64,000 bases of DNA from Eriocheir sinensis. Its lineage: Eukaryota; Arthropoda; Malacostraca; Decapoda; Varunidae. The stretch is taken from contig NW_026111665.1 of assembly GCF_024679095.1 (NCBI RefSeq), positions 1,042,958-1,106,957 of the forward strand. The letters run 5' to 3'. Shown one piece after another: positions 48,194 to 60,500 of the stretch. The number at the start of each line of letters is the position of its first letter. Position 1 is the first letter of the stretch. Under the pieces are notes generated by a model that was not told the origin of the DNA, ran no database searches, and saw nothing but the letters and a program-made list of their open reading frames with translations. The translations under genes were made by a program, and so were the position numbers.

Positions 48194-49470
48194 TTAATGC
48201 TGGAAAATTGAGGCTGAGGCAGGTAAAGTTCCGGAACGGGAAAAGTCTAGAAAGACTGCTCCAAATCCAACGCCAGCATCGGATTTGGAGCCGTCCGTGT
48301 ATACTGGTACATAATTGGCGTGACTAGCTGTGTAGGATAGGAAAAGCTGTCGAGCAGTTACTGTCGACATGTTTGATGTGTTGAAGTTGAAGTACCGGCA
48401 GAAATGTGTGTTTGGGAACTCCCACGGTGCGATGGGGGGTACCTGGAAAACTGCTATAAGGAAGTATGGTAGTGGGAGGTCCCCAATGCCACTCCGTGCA
48501 CGGAAACCAAAGGAGCGCGGTAGGAAAGGCTTTTTTCTGTATATTACATCTAAATGTTTGTCTAGGACAACGGTGTATGCACGGTTGTTAGGTTGGCGTT
48601 GTAGTCTGTACCAGTATTTAGTTATGAGTTCGTCTTTATGTAAGTCCAATGGTAGCACTCCAGCGTCAACTAAAATACTTGATATGGGGGATGATCTAAA
48701 AGCACCTGTTGACAGTTGGATTGCCGCGTGATGGACTGCATCAAGTGTGGGGAGGCTGGCGGTTATTGCTGACGTGTATACTTCACAACCGTAGGGCAGT
48801 CTCGACCAAATGAGTGCCTGGTAAAGCCGTAGGAGTATTGTGGAGTTAGCGCCCCATGAAGTGCATGACAGAACATGGATGATCTCGAGCGATCTCATGC
48901 ACTTTGTTTTTAATGCTTTTAGGTGTGGAAGTCCAGTCCCAAGAACGTGTGTTCTTCTACAATAGGTAGACGTGAGCCGCACATGATGAGATCAAGGCCT
49001 TAATGGTGGCCTCTCAGGCGGAAAAAGTGCATGGCAACCGACTTGGATGGTAAGAATAGGAATACATGATTATCTGCCCATCTGGATATTCTGTGGATGG
49101 CATGTTGCAGTCTTCGCTCCGCGGTGGACATGCGAGACGCTCAGTACCAGATTGGCAGGTCGTCGACATAGAGGGAGGACGACCCCCCCCCCTCTGGGAG
49201 CAATGTTGTCACTCCATTTATGGCCACGGCAAAGGGGGTGACACTCAGGACGCTTCTTTGGAGAACTCCTTCATGCTTTTCATAGAGTAGTGAGAAGGAA
49301 GTACCAACTCTTACGCGGAAGGTCCGCTCTCCATGAAATCCCTCAATAAGCTTCATCATTATTCCACGGAGACCAAAGTTATGAAGGTGCTTTACAATCA
49401 CATACATCCACCCCGTCGAAGGGGAGTCACCTTGACGTGGTGAAGGGGCTTGAATTGAGGTCGGCGGCAC
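48194..49470 (-). pseudogene. LINE fragment with RT palm and RNase H
   Basis: The RT part (49,470-49,140) has LHNFGLRGIMMKLIEGF and the catalytic LYVDDLPIWY; damage is evident (VLQRSVLSVTPFAVAING replaces the expected G-x-PQG-x-LSP-x-LF). The thumb/connection (48,982-48,400) has LRLYQALIWSRLPYGCEVY, and RNase H starts VYTDGSKSDAGVGFGAVF (about 48,300). The frame ends 48,194 before the RNase H is complete. RT joined to RNase H points to I/Jockey-superfamily LINEs common in arthropods. Truncated at both ends, with a frame break near 48,985. Confidence 0.8.
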
Positions 49471-49966
49471 CACCTACCGTGGTGGCTTGCCCACCTCGAG
49501 AGGGCTCGATGTCCGCTGGCCTCGTGGACCAAGTGCTCCTCCCTCACCGGTAGAGGAGGCCTACTGGTGATGTTGCCTGCGCCCGCCCTTTTACCATCTA
49601 GGGCAGGACAACTGTCTCCCCACGTGTTTGCCGTGCGTGGCGTCCCGTACACAAAGGAACACAAACAAACACAAAGAAAGAACAAACAACAGCAAACCTG
49701 CTGGTCCTTACGAGGTTGTTTGTGACAAGCTACACTAACTATCTAATCAAGGGTGGAAGATGAAGGAGAGCAAAGGCGAAGGCTCCTCCCCACCCCCCAT
49801 CCCTCCAGCCAAAGCTGACAGGAAAGGAAAAAGAACCATGCAGCATGGAAAAACTGCATGGAAATTATGTAGGAAAGAGGAAAGAACTACCATTACTGCT
49901 ACCACTAAGCGGGCGATAAAAGCGAACAAGGACACCAGTATTCGAAAGAATTTAACGTTATTACGA
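49471..49966. other. GC-rich LINE-like 5' region and spacer
   Basis: 49,410-49,640 contains CCCGTCGAAGGGGAGTCACC and other GC-rich sequence that looks like a LINE 5' UTR, but no ORF1 follows. 49,827-49,866 is a 40-mer shared with the PolB arms. No gene is supported. Confidence 0.35.
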
Positions 49967-52776
49967 CAATGAGTAATATCTTAGTTGCTGGTTGGATTCA
50001 AAACACTTGTCTAATCTACTTTTGAAGGCCGTAACTGTTGTACTATCAACGACATCACAAGGTAGAGAGTTCCAAACATTAACAACTCGATTGAAGAAGA
50101 AGTTTTTAGCTTCGTGCGACGAGAATCTTTTACCACTTATCTTCAAATTGTGATTTCTTCTTGTTCTATTTGATCGATCAATTGTAAAGTAATCTTCCGC
50201 ATTAATATCACTGAATCCTTTAAACATTCTAAGCACTTCTATTAGATCGCCTCGCATTCTTCGTTTTGATAGGCTGAATAAATTTACTTCTTTAAGTCTT
50301 TCTTCATATGACAAATTTCTCAACCTAGGAATCATCTTTGTTACTCTTCGTTGGACCCGTTCCAACTTTTCTATGTCTTTTCTGTAGTAGGGAGACAGGA
50401 CTGTACACAGTACTCTAGACGGGGTCGAACCAACGAATTATACAGTTTTAATATTACTTTTTTCCGATTTATTATTAAAGACTCGTCCGATGAAGCCAAC
50501 CAATTTGTTTGCAGTTTTAACTACCTCTGAACAATGCTGACCGGGCTTTAAATCGCTTGATATAGTGATTCCAAGATCCTTTTCTTTAGTTACTGCAGAA
50601 AGTTGTTGGCCATTCATTACGTACCGAACGCGATTGTTATTTTTTTCCGATGTGCAACACTTTACATTTGTCAACGTTAAATTTCATTTACCATTGATTG
50701 GCCCAACGTGCAAGTCGATCTATATCTGATTGTAAAACTTCTTCGTCGAGTGTCGCAGCTATTTTACAAGCAATGTTTGTGTCATCAGCAAATTTTGATA
50801 ATTTTGCAAGTGAGACCATCATCGATATCATTAACATAATTTAAGAAGAGCATGGGGCCAAGCACTGATTCTTGAGGTACGCCGCTTTTGACATCGAGCC
50901 CGTTAGATGTAACACCGTTTAGAACTACTCTCTGTTTCCGGTCAGAGAGCCAGTCCGCAAGCCAATTGTGAATGTTACCCGAGCTACTGAGCGCCAGTAG
51001 TTTGCTGAGCAATCGTTGGTGGGGGACCTTATCAAATGCCTTTTGAAAATCCAGATATATGATATCTACTGATCTGCTTTCATCGAACACCTCAAAGATA
51101 TAGTGAAAAAAATCAAGTAAGTTAGTCAAACACGAACGTTCACTACGGAAGCCATGTTGCTAATTATTTATAATATTATTTTCTTCGAATAATTTCACCA
51201 TATTGTCGCGAAAGATAGTCTCCATTAACTTACAAACACTATATGTCAGGCTAATTGGTCGATAGTTTCCTGGATGAGACTTGTCCCCCTTTTAGAAAAT
51301 TGGTGTGACATTTGCAAGTTTCCAATCCGACGGAACTTTTCCAGCTGTTAAAGATTTTTTTAATATGATGGAGAACTGTTTACACATTTGATGTTTGATT
51401 TCTTTTAAGACTCTAGGGGTAATTTTGTCTGGACCAGGAGCTTTGCTTACTTTAATCTTTTCAGTTGTGCGTAAAATGTCACTTTCTACGATGAGCAAGC
51501 CACTTAACATCTTATCGGCCCTTCTAACCTCCGGCGGTTGAGGTGATAAACAATCTTCGTCGGTAAATACGGATGCGAAAAAGTTATTTAGGATTGTAGC
51601 CATTTCATTTTCATCGTTCGTGTGGTTATCATTTTCCTTAGCAAGCGGTCCGATTCCACAAGTGAGTGATTTTTTTTAATTATTTACATAGCTAAAAAAA
51701 TCTTTAGGATTAGATTTACTTGTTTCCGCTATATATTCTTCAAGATTTTTCTTGCTTCGTTTTATTAATTTCTTGGTTTCGCGGCGAATTCTGTCCAACT
51801 CTAGTTTGTCAGCCTCGCTCTGAGTTGATATGTATCTACTGTATACACATTTTTTAAGAGATAGGCTATTTTGAGTTTCGTTTTTCCACCATTTGGGTTT
51901 CTTCTTAGAAGCTGAACGTCTGTTACGATAGGATACGCATATGCTTATGACATTGTTCAATATTGTGGTGATGGCCCCCCAAGATTTATCAATATCTGTT
52001 TCCGCCGTGATTTCAGTCCAGTCAGAATTATTTAGAATTGATCGGAGTCTTACGAAATTCGCTCTCTGATAATCAGATACCTTTTCTTTCATATTGATGC
52101 TGAATGAGATTGTTCGGTGATCGCTAGAACTAAAAATTGGACCAACATTTACTTCGTTAACTAGATCAGCTGTCGTTGAAAAGATAAAGTCAAGTATATT
52201 ATTTTCCCGAGTCGGTTCTTGAACGTGTTGATCCAAATCATTTTCTAGTAAATTTGTGTACAGGTCGAGCCCTGTATGACAGTTCAACGGTTCACCCCAT
52301 CTTTTCACTGGCAAGTTAAAGTCCATAACAATTACTGCCTCGCAACTGCTACTTGTTTCTAATAATAATTAACTTAATGCGTGGTTGATATCAAGAGTCT
52401 GCCTTGGCGGTCTGTAGATAAGTCCAATTACTATTTTACGAGATTTATTTTTAATTTCAATGAAGACCGTGTCTGCATTGGTTATAATATCTGTTTTCAC
52501 GGATACTGGATGGAGAGAGTTGTGGATATAAAAGATAACGTCTCCACCCTGTCTGTTCTCTCTTTCATGACTAAAAATGGTATAACCCGGTAATCTATAT
52601 TCCGCAATGAAATCTCTATTTGAAGTGTCTATCCAAGATTCTGTGACTCCGATGATGTGATAATGATTTGTAGTTGCGAGGACTTCTAAGTCTTCAAATT
52701 TGTTACGTAGGGTACGAGCGTTTGCATAGCAAGCATTAATGTGATTCGAGTCGGGAGTTTTGCGGGTTGAGTGCAC
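49967..52776 (-). pseudogene. CR1-like LINE ORF2: endonuclease and RT
   Basis: The endonuclease (52,776-52,100) has NARTLRNKFEDLEVL, IIGVTESWID (catalytic Glu), VIGLIYRPP, NILDFIFST and SSSDHRTISFSI. RT (51,603-50,440) has KAPGPDKITPRVLKE, VPSDWKLANVTPIF, IIYLDFQKAFDKVPH, the SGVPQESVLGPMLFL block with a Q-E in place of Q-G, NYVNDIDDG around the catalytic site region, and EKDLGITIS. The tail ends ERVQRRVTKMIPRLRNLSYEERL and FFFNRVVNVWNSLP (stop 49,967). Several frame breaks (51,675, 51,290, 50,785, 50,437). The tail matches the fragment at 5,396-5,880. Confidence 0.88.
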
Positions 52777-52805
52777 CCTTACGGTGGAGCTGCTGGTGTT
52801 CTCGC

Positions 52806-53222
52806 CTACGCGTTTTTTGGCTTTCGAAGAGCCACTTGGTCACAGAGTAGCCTCCCGAAACGAGCTGCTCCAACAGGGTTTAAGTGAATGCCATCAGGAA
52901 GGAACAAGTCTGAATCGTAGTAAAAAAAAATCCACGAGTTAGCGACCTGGACGTTTTCTTGTGAGCAAAGGGACTGAAGTCTGTTGTTTGTGCTGAAGGC
53001 CTTATTGTAAAAGTTAGATTCGGCACCGACCCTCGGGAGGATTCCTGAGATTATGATGTTACTGGCATCCGTTTTACGTTTATACTGCTTGATCATGCGG
53101 CGGTATTTCGGCATTTCTCGTGGCATCATCGCACGCTGCGGTGCTGGCACCTGGATAGCAGTAACGTTTTCTGCGGCCGTTTGATGAACGACAACAGAAC
53201 TCGACCAGCTGGCCTGGGTAGC
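52806..53222 (-). pseudogene. CR1-like LINE ORF1, SGNH esterase C-terminal part
   Basis: In the minus frame, ISGILPRVG and DGIHLNPVGAARFGRLL carry the conserved blocks, including the catalytic Asp and His, of the SGNH/GDSL-type esterase domain found in CR1 ORF1 proteins. Upstream DNA (53,151-53,222) matches the GDS-end of the related ORF1 at 63.8 kb at the nucleotide level. The ORF stops at 52,806, 30 bp before ORF2 begins. 5' truncated: finger and GDS nucleophile are missing. Confidence 0.75.
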
Positions 53223-53227
53223 CCCAG

Positions 53228-54990
53228 GGGAAACTGGCCCTAGTCTATGGACGGCCCGTTAGGTGGACTCCATGAAGATTTAGCGAGGTGGCGGGTATCG
53301 TCTGACGAGCTGTTCCAGGGCCCCCTCTTCTAGGTGGAAGAGGAGTTCAGGGGGAGAGTGTCCTTCAGTGTTGGGGGCAGGGTCTCTTGTGAGCGGGCAT
53401 TCTAAGATGTAATGTAGTAGCGGGCAATCTTGTTCTTCGTCACAGTGGTCGCATTTCCTCCACCTGACGTCTTCAGGATCAAGCTCCGAGGAGCATTTGT
53501 AGCCGAGACGCAGGCGGTAACAGCTAACCGCCAGCGTCCCATGTCCGTAGCGGCCGCGTACCAGCAGCCTGACGGAGATCCCTCAGTAACACAGTGCTCT
53601 AGCGCAGCAGCGATGCTTCGCCCGTAATTCGACAGCAAGGTGGTGCGGAGGTGGCTGAGACTGGGTGGCAGGTGGATGTTGACTGCAGGGAGGAGGGTAG
53701 CATCCTTCGACGCTGCATCAGCTGCCTCGTTGCCCACAACACCCGAGTGGCTTGGCAACCAGACAAGTTTTGCGCGTCGGCCAGCAGCTTCTAAGGCCCC
53801 CAGAGTCCGCCAGATGGAGGTGATGAGGCGGACGTTGTCAACAATGTTGTCCCGGGCGATGGCCTGAAGGGCAGTCATAGAGTCCGAGTAGACGATTACA
53901 GGCCCCGTAGCCGATTCTTCAGCGTTGAGGAGGGCCATCGAGACGGCCGCCAGTTCCGCCTGCGTGGAGGAGCTTCCATCGGGAAGGCGGAAAAGGGCAG
54001 TCTCTCCCCCACTCACAAAAGCAACACCAACAGCCTCCGTCAGGTGGTGAATGGAGCCGTCACTGTAGTACACTGCGGCACGGGGAGGCAGCGCACCAGC
54101 GACACGTCCCAAAGCCTCGCGCCGAAGCTCCTCGGCGGAAAGGAGTGCTTTCTTAGCAGGAAGGGGCCGGAGAGATATAAGAAAGGAGCGGGGTCTCCAG
54201 GGAGGAGGGGGAACATAGGCCGGCACTGGGAGGTCAAGGGGCGCTGTCAAGATGTGCGCCAGTCTCTGCTCGCTGATGATCCGGGCGACGCCGGACTGCC
54301 ACGTCTGCCGCCGAAAGAGGAGTGGGTCATGGTGGAGAGACGGTCTCACTCGCTCAGCAAGGGGAGCCGCTTCAGCGCTGCGTAGCAGAGTGACGATGTG
54401 GCCCACACCGAGCTGTTTGACACGCTCGGCGACGCAGCAGATGAAGGCCTCCACCCGCAGACACTCGCATTTCGTCCAGCGGGGGGTGCCGAGCAGGATG
54501 CGGAGAGGACAGTTCTGTGCAGTCTCGAGCGGGTCCAGGGAGGAAGGAGGAAGCGTGAAGAGACATGGAGCAGTGTAGTCAAGGCAGGACCGGACTGCGC
54601 TCACATAAAAGGAGCGCAGAGCACGGTCCCCCGCCCCACAGGAGGGACTCGCCATGGCCCGCATGACGTTAATGCGGGACATCATCTTCGCTCGGACGGA
54701 GGCTATGCAGGACTTAAAGGAAAGGCGAGAGTCGAGGAGCATGCCCAGGTAGGTGAACTGAGGGACCCAAGGCACGGGGACGGCGTCAATGTAGAGGGGG
54801 TCCGGGGGAAGGACAAAACCAAAAGCCATGGCCTTCGTCTTGGCCGGGTTGGGCACGAGGCCAAGCTCAGTGCAGGAGGCAAGGAGGTGTCGGAGCATGG
54901 CGCGGGCCCGAGCCACGTGGCTGGGTCCTGAGGAGACGATGGCGATGTCGTCCGCGTAGCTCAGGACCCGGGCCTGCCCGTTCCCCAGGA
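53228..54990 (-). pseudogene. I/R1-like LINE copy 1: RT palm-thumb, RNase H, Cys/His tail
   Basis: The catalytic SYADDIAIVSSG (about 54,950) leads into a long frame (54,916-53,402) with NPAKTKAMAFGF, QFTYLGMLLDSRLSF, LETAQNCPLRILLGTPRWTK, then RNase H: YYSDGS (D), STQAELAAVSMAL (E), IVYSDSMTALQAI (D), WLPSHSGVVGNEAADAASKD (H/D). After a frame change near 53,470 a C-terminal CDHCDEEQDCPLLHYILEC motif follows. RT and RNase H look nearly whole here. The 3' end meets the CR1 element at about 53,225. Confidence 0.9.
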
Positions 54991-56905
54991 GGCGTACGAG
55001 CTACTCCACCAAGAGGTTGAATAGAAGAGGGCTGAGAATGCCCCCTTGCGGCGTCCCGTTTTCGAAGTCCTTCGAACTTGAGAAAGTTCCCTGGAAGCGG
55101 ACCGTCGCCGTCCGACCCTACAGGTACTGCCCGACCCAGCTGAGAAGATCGTGCACGCCCTTAGCTGCCAAAATTTAAAAAAATGGCTGAAGTGGAGGCC
55201 ATCTCGAAGGTCTTCTCGATATCGAGAAAGACCACCACTGCCTTGCTGCCAACAACCCCCGACAGGAGAGATGACACACAGTCCCGCGTGCCTTTGCCCC
55301 GGCGAAAAGCGAAGAGGTGGCGAAGAAGGGGACCCAGTGCCCTCTCGAGACGGTAGAAGAGGACCCGCTCCATCGTCTTGCCCAGGCAGCTGATGACGGA
55401 GATGGGGCGGTACTGCGTGGCATCCCCTGCCTTCGGGATGGGGACAATGGCAGCGGACTTCCAGGCAGCGGGGACAGTGCGAGAGGCGTAGGAGGCGTTA
55501 AAGAGGTAGAGTATCTCCGCTTCCATGGCTGGACCAGCATTGCGCAGCATGGAATAGCTGATCTTGTCCTCCCCTGGCAAGGTATTGCGGCCCGGAATAA
55601 CACGCTGGAGCTCATGGACGAGAATGGCAGCGTCCGCTGGATGTTACAGGAGGCAAGCCCGCTGGTACGCCAGCCACCTTCCAGGGTTTTCCCGGCGTTG
55701 CCTCAGTTGGACCGCAGGGGGGAGACGAGCGGAGGCAGAACGGGAGGCGAAGAGCTCGGCGAGGCGTTCAGCCTCCTCTCGAGGTCGGGGGTGAAGCGCC
55801 GGCCTATTAACGGCCCCTCGGCAAATGGAGCGAATCTTTCGCCAGAGGAGGGAGACAGGCGTGGCGGAGTCGAGGGAGGCGTACCAGGCTAGCCAACGCT
55901 CCTCCTTCACCCGGTCGGTCGTTACCCTGGCTATACGGCCCGCGGCCCCCAGGAGGTGTCGAGTCTCCTCGGTTTTATGGCGGCGGTTCAGCCTTTTTGC
56001 CATGCTGACGCGGTGGTTTACCACCCGGATCTCCTCGTCATAGTACCACCTGTCCCTGTGGTGGAAAGTGGGTCGCCGGGAGACGGGTATGGCGGAGTCC
56101 ACCGCGGAGTGGAAGGCGGCGACCAGGCGGACCTCGGCAGGGCGGAGATTCGGCCAGGTGGGTGGTGAGACAGTGGCGGAATTTATCCCAGTCAGCCCTG
56201 CGGAGATTCCAGCCAGGAGGACCGGGCGGGAGAACGGGCGGCAGTACCGGGAGGGTGACCACGGAGGCGATGTGGTCGATCAAGAGGTGGTGGTGGAGCG
56301 ACCATGCCGCGTCTACCCCTAAGGGCCTCGACACAAAGGAGAGGTCTAAGACCCCCCCGCTGGTGTGTCGGCTCACCAGTGTTAAGGGGGGACACCCAAG
56401 GGGTCTCGTCGAGGGTGGCAGATAGGAGGCGCCCTGCCCGGTTGCGCCTGACATCGCCCCATCTTTCGTGGTGAGCGTTAAAATCACCCCCGATGAAAGT
56501 GGGCTCCTTGCTGGCAAGCGTGAACAGCTCACCAAAGTCGGGCTCCTCCGCCGCCGGCACACAGTAGACGCAATAGAACCACAGGCGCGTCCGGGCAATC
56601 GCGATGGTGACCGCCAATACCTCCACGCCGTCGCCGCAAGCCACGGGGTGACGCACTCGAGAACAAGGAAGTGAATCCTTGACCAAGATACCACACCCGC
56701 GTGTCTGACCGGCCACGGCAGGGAGGTAAAAAGACTGGTATCCCCGGAAGAAGGGCACGCGCTGCTCTGGAAGGAACGTCTCCTGCAGGAGAACCACATC
56801 CAGAGACTCTCGCACCATTGCGGCACGCAGGAGGTTGGACCTACCGCGGATGCCACAGATGTTCCATTGTAGGACCGTGAGGCGGTGGGCATCTACATGG
56901 ACAGC
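54991..56905 (-). pseudogene. I/R1-like LINE copy 1: endonuclease and RT N-part
   Basis: The endonuclease starts RLTVLQWNICGIRGRSNLL (about 56,890), with VVLLQETFLPEQ (Glu), FIGGDFNAHHERWG and LNTGEPTH. Linker: FHHRDRWYYDEEIRVVNHRV (about 56,060). RT: PGEDKISYSMLRNAGP, VPIPKAGDATQYRPISVISCLGKTMERV, FAFRRGKGTRDCVSSLL, VFLDIEKTFEMAS. Frame changes near 56,290, 55,640 and 55,160 split it, so it cannot encode one product. Confidence 0.88.
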
Positions 56906-57183
56906 TTCCTGGAGCGCGGGTCCCGGTCCACCACCGGTCGGGTCGGCAGCCCGCCCGCGTTCAGGGTGGTGGGAGCAGGGGGCGGTGCCACCAACGGAGA
57001 GTGCTGATTGGTTGCAACGGGCAGGGGGGTCGGTAGGAGCGCGGAACTGTTCGTGCGCACGAGGGCGAGAGGCGGCGGAGGGGGGGTCTTCAGAGCACGA
57101 GGGGGCGGTGTGGATGGGGTTGATGACGGTCCGCTGGGGGAGGGAGCCTGGGCAGGTGGTTCGGCAGTTTGCCGGGCCGGCGT

Positions 57184-58301
57184 TTACGGGAAGAGGTTTC
57201 CCACTACCTGCTTGGCCGCGTCCGAGAACACTCTCGGTTCGGCGTCCGACTTGAGTACCGTCGCTATTATCCTCCAGAAGCCCTCTAACAGGCCCACCAT
57301 CATCTCCTTGTGATAAGGAGACAACCAGGAGGGGTGGCAATGGGAGTCGCTGTGGTGAGGGGGAGGTGCTGGCTGCTGGCGGGCAGAGGGTGGCGAGCAG
57401 GGGCGCGGGGCGGTGCGCTGGGCGCTTGGGGAGAGGTGTGCTGGGCCGGCGGAGGCGGTGGCAGATGGCGGGGAGTAAGAGGAGGGAAGCTCTCCTCGAA
57501 CGGAGCTGGTGGAGGGGGTGCAAGAGATGACGGATGGGCAGTCTGGGGGGGGGGCGGGACGTTGGAGCAGCCGTGGACGCGTGAGGCTGCTGGTCGCCCC
57601 AGCGGAAGGTGCCGAGAGGAGCAGGGCGGTGAGTGACGACCCAGCGCTGTTGGACTGTGCGCTGTTTGTCGACCAGCTCCCGCCTGTTGGCGCGGGCCCG
57701 ATTCCAGGCATGGTGTTCTTCCTGGCAATTCGGGCACCTGTTGGTGATAGCCTGGCCAGCTTTGTCCTTCGTCAGGCACCGCTCTGTGTCGTGCCTGGCA
57801 GAGCATATGCAGCAGACCGGGGGGCGGCTGCACCTGGCCCGGTGGTGGCCGAACTGTTGGCAATTGTAGCACCTGAGGGCTCCTGCTGTAGGGGCGCGTG
57901 TAGAAGGTCCCCCAGCTCCCCAGGTCCAGCGAGCCCGGCAGCGGTCCCGCGACGGTGACAAAGACCTGGCGCGTCGGTCCGTCCCGGGTAGTTCAGCGCA
58001 CTGCCTCCAACACGCGAGGGTGGCGCAACAGCGGTTTGAGGGGCATGGCAACAGGGTAAGCCAGCAGCACGCCCTTGGTGTTCGGACCGGGAGCCACCCT
58101 CAGCTGAACAGGGACGCCGGAGACCTCCCTCACCGCGAGCAGGGTGTCGTGCTGGACACGGTCTGCAGGTGTGATTAACACACACCCCGACTCCAGGAAC
58201 TTGAGCGAGAGGCGTTGCCGCAGCTGCGGCTCCAGCACCTCGGCGAGGTCAAGGGTTGTTTCGAACTCGGCAGCGAAGCGGGTTGAGGTCATAATACACA
58301 A
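57184..58301 (-). pseudogene. I/R1-like LINE copy 1: ORF1 Gag-like with three CCHC knuckles
   Basis: The N-terminal frame (58,301-57,993) has TLDLAEVLEPQLRQRLSLKF and VLITPADRVQHDTLL, an RRM-like/Gag region. Three knuckles follow: CYNCQQFGHHRARC, CCICSARHDTERC and CPNCQEEHHAWNRA (57,880-57,690), the usual triple CCHC of R1/I/Jockey ORF1. A proline-rich stretch ends in a C-terminal block EGFWRIIATVLKSDAEP, stop at 57,184. N-terminus, knuckles and C-terminus use different frames, so the ORF is broken at least twice. Confidence 0.82.
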
Positions 58302-58310
58302 TAATCTCTG

Positions 58311-58726
58311 ACTCGGATGAAGACATCAAGCCCGACTCCGAGTCAAAGTCCTTCATGTGCTTATGAACTCGCCGCGACTTACACGCCCGAGAGGCAGAGG
58401 GGTCGGCGGGCTCGTCAGGAGGCAAGCCCTCAGTCGAGGAGGCAGCGGACGAGGAGGAGGAGCAGCGGGCACGCTTATGGTGAACGTAACGGCCAGCGCC
58501 GGAGTCAGGAGCAGCGGAGCAACAGGGACCACGGCCATAGCCAGGAGCAGCATGGCCGATAGGGCCGGGACCGGCGTTAGAGTCAGCAGGGGGAGGGCCG
58601 GTAGAGCCGGAGTCAGAGTCAGCGGGGCCGCCAGGGCGAGAGTTAGAGTCAGCGGGGCTGCCAGGGAGAGAGTCAGAGTCAGCGGGGGGAGGGTCAGTAT
58701 AAGTACTAGCAGAAAAGTGCTGAGAA
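58311..58726. other. LINE copy 1 5' region, degenerate GC-rich repeats
   Basis: GGAGTCAGAGTCAGCGGGGC-type degenerate repeats upstream of ORF1. Long open frames on both strands arise from composition. Confidence 0.5.
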
Positions 58727-58990
58727 GCGGTGGTAGAGAGGGAGCGGGAAGCAGCACCGTGAGCGGGCGGAGGAGAGGGAGGAGAGCGGGAACGGGAAGC
58801 AGCACCGCGAGCGGGTGGAGGAGAGGGAGGAGAGCGGGAACGAGAAGCAGCACCGCGATCGGGCGGAGGAGAGGGAGGAGAGCGGGAACGGGAAGCAGCA
58901 CCGCGATCGGGCGGAGGAGAGGGAGGAGAGCGGGAACGGGAAGCAGCACCGCGAGCGGGCGGAGGAGAGGGAGAAGAGCGGGTAGCAGCG
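58727..58990. repeat. 48-bp minisatellite (~5 copies)
   Basis: Unit GGGCGGAGGAGAGGGAGGAG followed by AGCGGGAACGGGAAGCAGCA and CCGCGAGC. It lies between the two divergently oriented LINE copies and may be a 5' promoter repeat of copy 1. Confidence 0.9.
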
Positions 58991-59307
58991 CTTCCAGCAG
59001 GGGGGGGGGGCGTACTTACGCCGGCCTTTATGCTTCCTTATGACGAAGAAGCACGAAGCAGTACACCTAAAACCCTAACAACAAGACCGCCTCCAACGGG
59101 AACATAGCTAGCTAAGGGGGAGGGGGGAGGGCTAGATGCCAGTGACCTACAACGACGGATGGCTAACTAGTCTTCAGACTGGGCCCGTCGTTGCCCCTTT
59201 AGGATCTTTGTTACCTAACAGGGTCCCTTACGGCCACCCCACAATTTCCTATAACCAGCCCTCTGAGGGCCCCCTTCGAGGACGTGCCCTACGCTGGCAC
59301 CCCTTCA

Positions 59308-59750
59308 GGGCGCCTGCCCGGGGGGCCCGTGCCTCCGTCGCTGCTCGCCGGCTGTTGCTCGTGGCTGTGGCGGCGGCGGGTTCCCCCCTGCGGCGGGACG
59401 TCGTGGGGCGGGGGCCCGTTCCCCCTGTTTAGGGGGTGAATCCCATAAGAAGAGTTTGAGGGCCGTCAGTGGAACGCCAGCGCTCCTCGGGCGAGCAGCC
59501 GGGTGGCCCTTCTGCGGAGGCGAGGTGGACCCGTGGGGTCATCCTCGCTTAGGGCCACCCCCCCGTGGTCAAGTCGACCAGTCGGCTGCTCGCACGAGTA
59601 CCGCTACGGGTGTCTGCTAGGCGCCTGCCCAGAGAGCTCGTGCCTCCGTCGCTGTTCGCTGGCTTTTACCCGTGGCTGTGGCGGCGGCGGAGGCTTCCCT
59701 ACCCCCCTGCGACGGGCCGTCGCAGGCCCGTTCCCCCTTTTTAGGGTGTA
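59308..59750 (+). repeat. Direct duplication, ~130 bp, spaced 310 bp
   Basis: GCGCCTGCCC-G-G-GTGCCTCCGTCGCTG and GTGGCTGTGGCGGCGGCGG occur at 59,308-59,437 and again at 59,620-59,750, each followed by a GGCCCGTTCCCCCT-TTTAGGG stretch. Probably tandem 5' UTR units of a LINE. Confidence 0.75.
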
Positions 59751-59769
59751 AACCTACTAAGAAGAAGAA

Positions 59770-60500
59770 AGTGGCCGTCCTTGCCGAGCGCGACCATAGA
59801 GCTTTACTGTGTGTACAGTGGCCAGGCTGCGGTTGGCGACTTATCCGAGCTGTTTTCACTCGCCGCCGATGAGCCCACCTTCATCGGCGGCGACTTTAAC
59901 GCCCACCACGAAAGGTGGGGGAGCCGCCAGAACAACCGTGTCGACCGCCATATCGCAACAACGCTGGTGGACCTGCCGACTGTCACTCTGCTCAACACGG
60001 GGGAGCCCACTCACGTCCGCGGGGGGGTGCTGGACCTCTCCCTGGTGTTGCAGCCTCTTGCTGTCGGCGCGACGTGGGCCCTGCATGACAGCCTAGCCAG
60101 CGACCACTTTGCCACTATCACCACCCTACCTGTGGCACCGCCTGTGCCTCCGCAGCGGCCGGCACGCTGGAACTTGAGCAGGGCTGACTGGCCTAGGTAC
60201 CGCGCGGCGGTTGCCCGTCATCTGGCGACCACCGACAGGCCTGACGACTTAGAGGGGGCGGTGGCGCGCCTGATTGAGCTGTTCCGCAGTGCAGCTGACG
60301 AGGCCATCCCCACCACCAGACCTGCGAAGCGGAACTTTAAGGACCGGTGGTACTACAATGCAGACATAAAAGAGGCCAACCATCGAGTAAATCAGGCGCG
60401 TAAACTCAACAGGCGTCACAACACTCTTCTCCTCCGGGCGGCCATCCGCCGGGCTAAGGCAACTGCAGAGAGGGTGCAAGAGGAGCACTGGCTATCCTAG
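59770..60500 (+). pseudogene. I/R1-like LINE copy 2: endonuclease C-terminal half
   Basis: Starts inside the endonuclease with IELYCVYSGQAAVGDLSELF, then FIGGDFNAHHERWG, LNTGEPTHVRGGVLDLSL and LASDHFATITTL (catalytic SDH). The linker NFKDRWYYNADIKEANHRV matches copy 1. 5' truncated at about 59,775, so ORF1 and the catalytic Glu are absent. Same family as copy 1 by motif and nucleotide similarity. Confidence 0.85.

Noticed and set aside
53402..54916. Possible host gene, because of the long 504-codon frame
   Set aside because: It is the RT-RNase H part of a LINE: RNase H motifs and flanking RT and endonuclease of the same element are visible.
58357..59043. 228-residue Arg/Gly-rich open frame
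   Set aside because: Produced by a GC-rich 48-bp minisatellite and degenerate GAGTCAGAG repeats; both strands are open across it.
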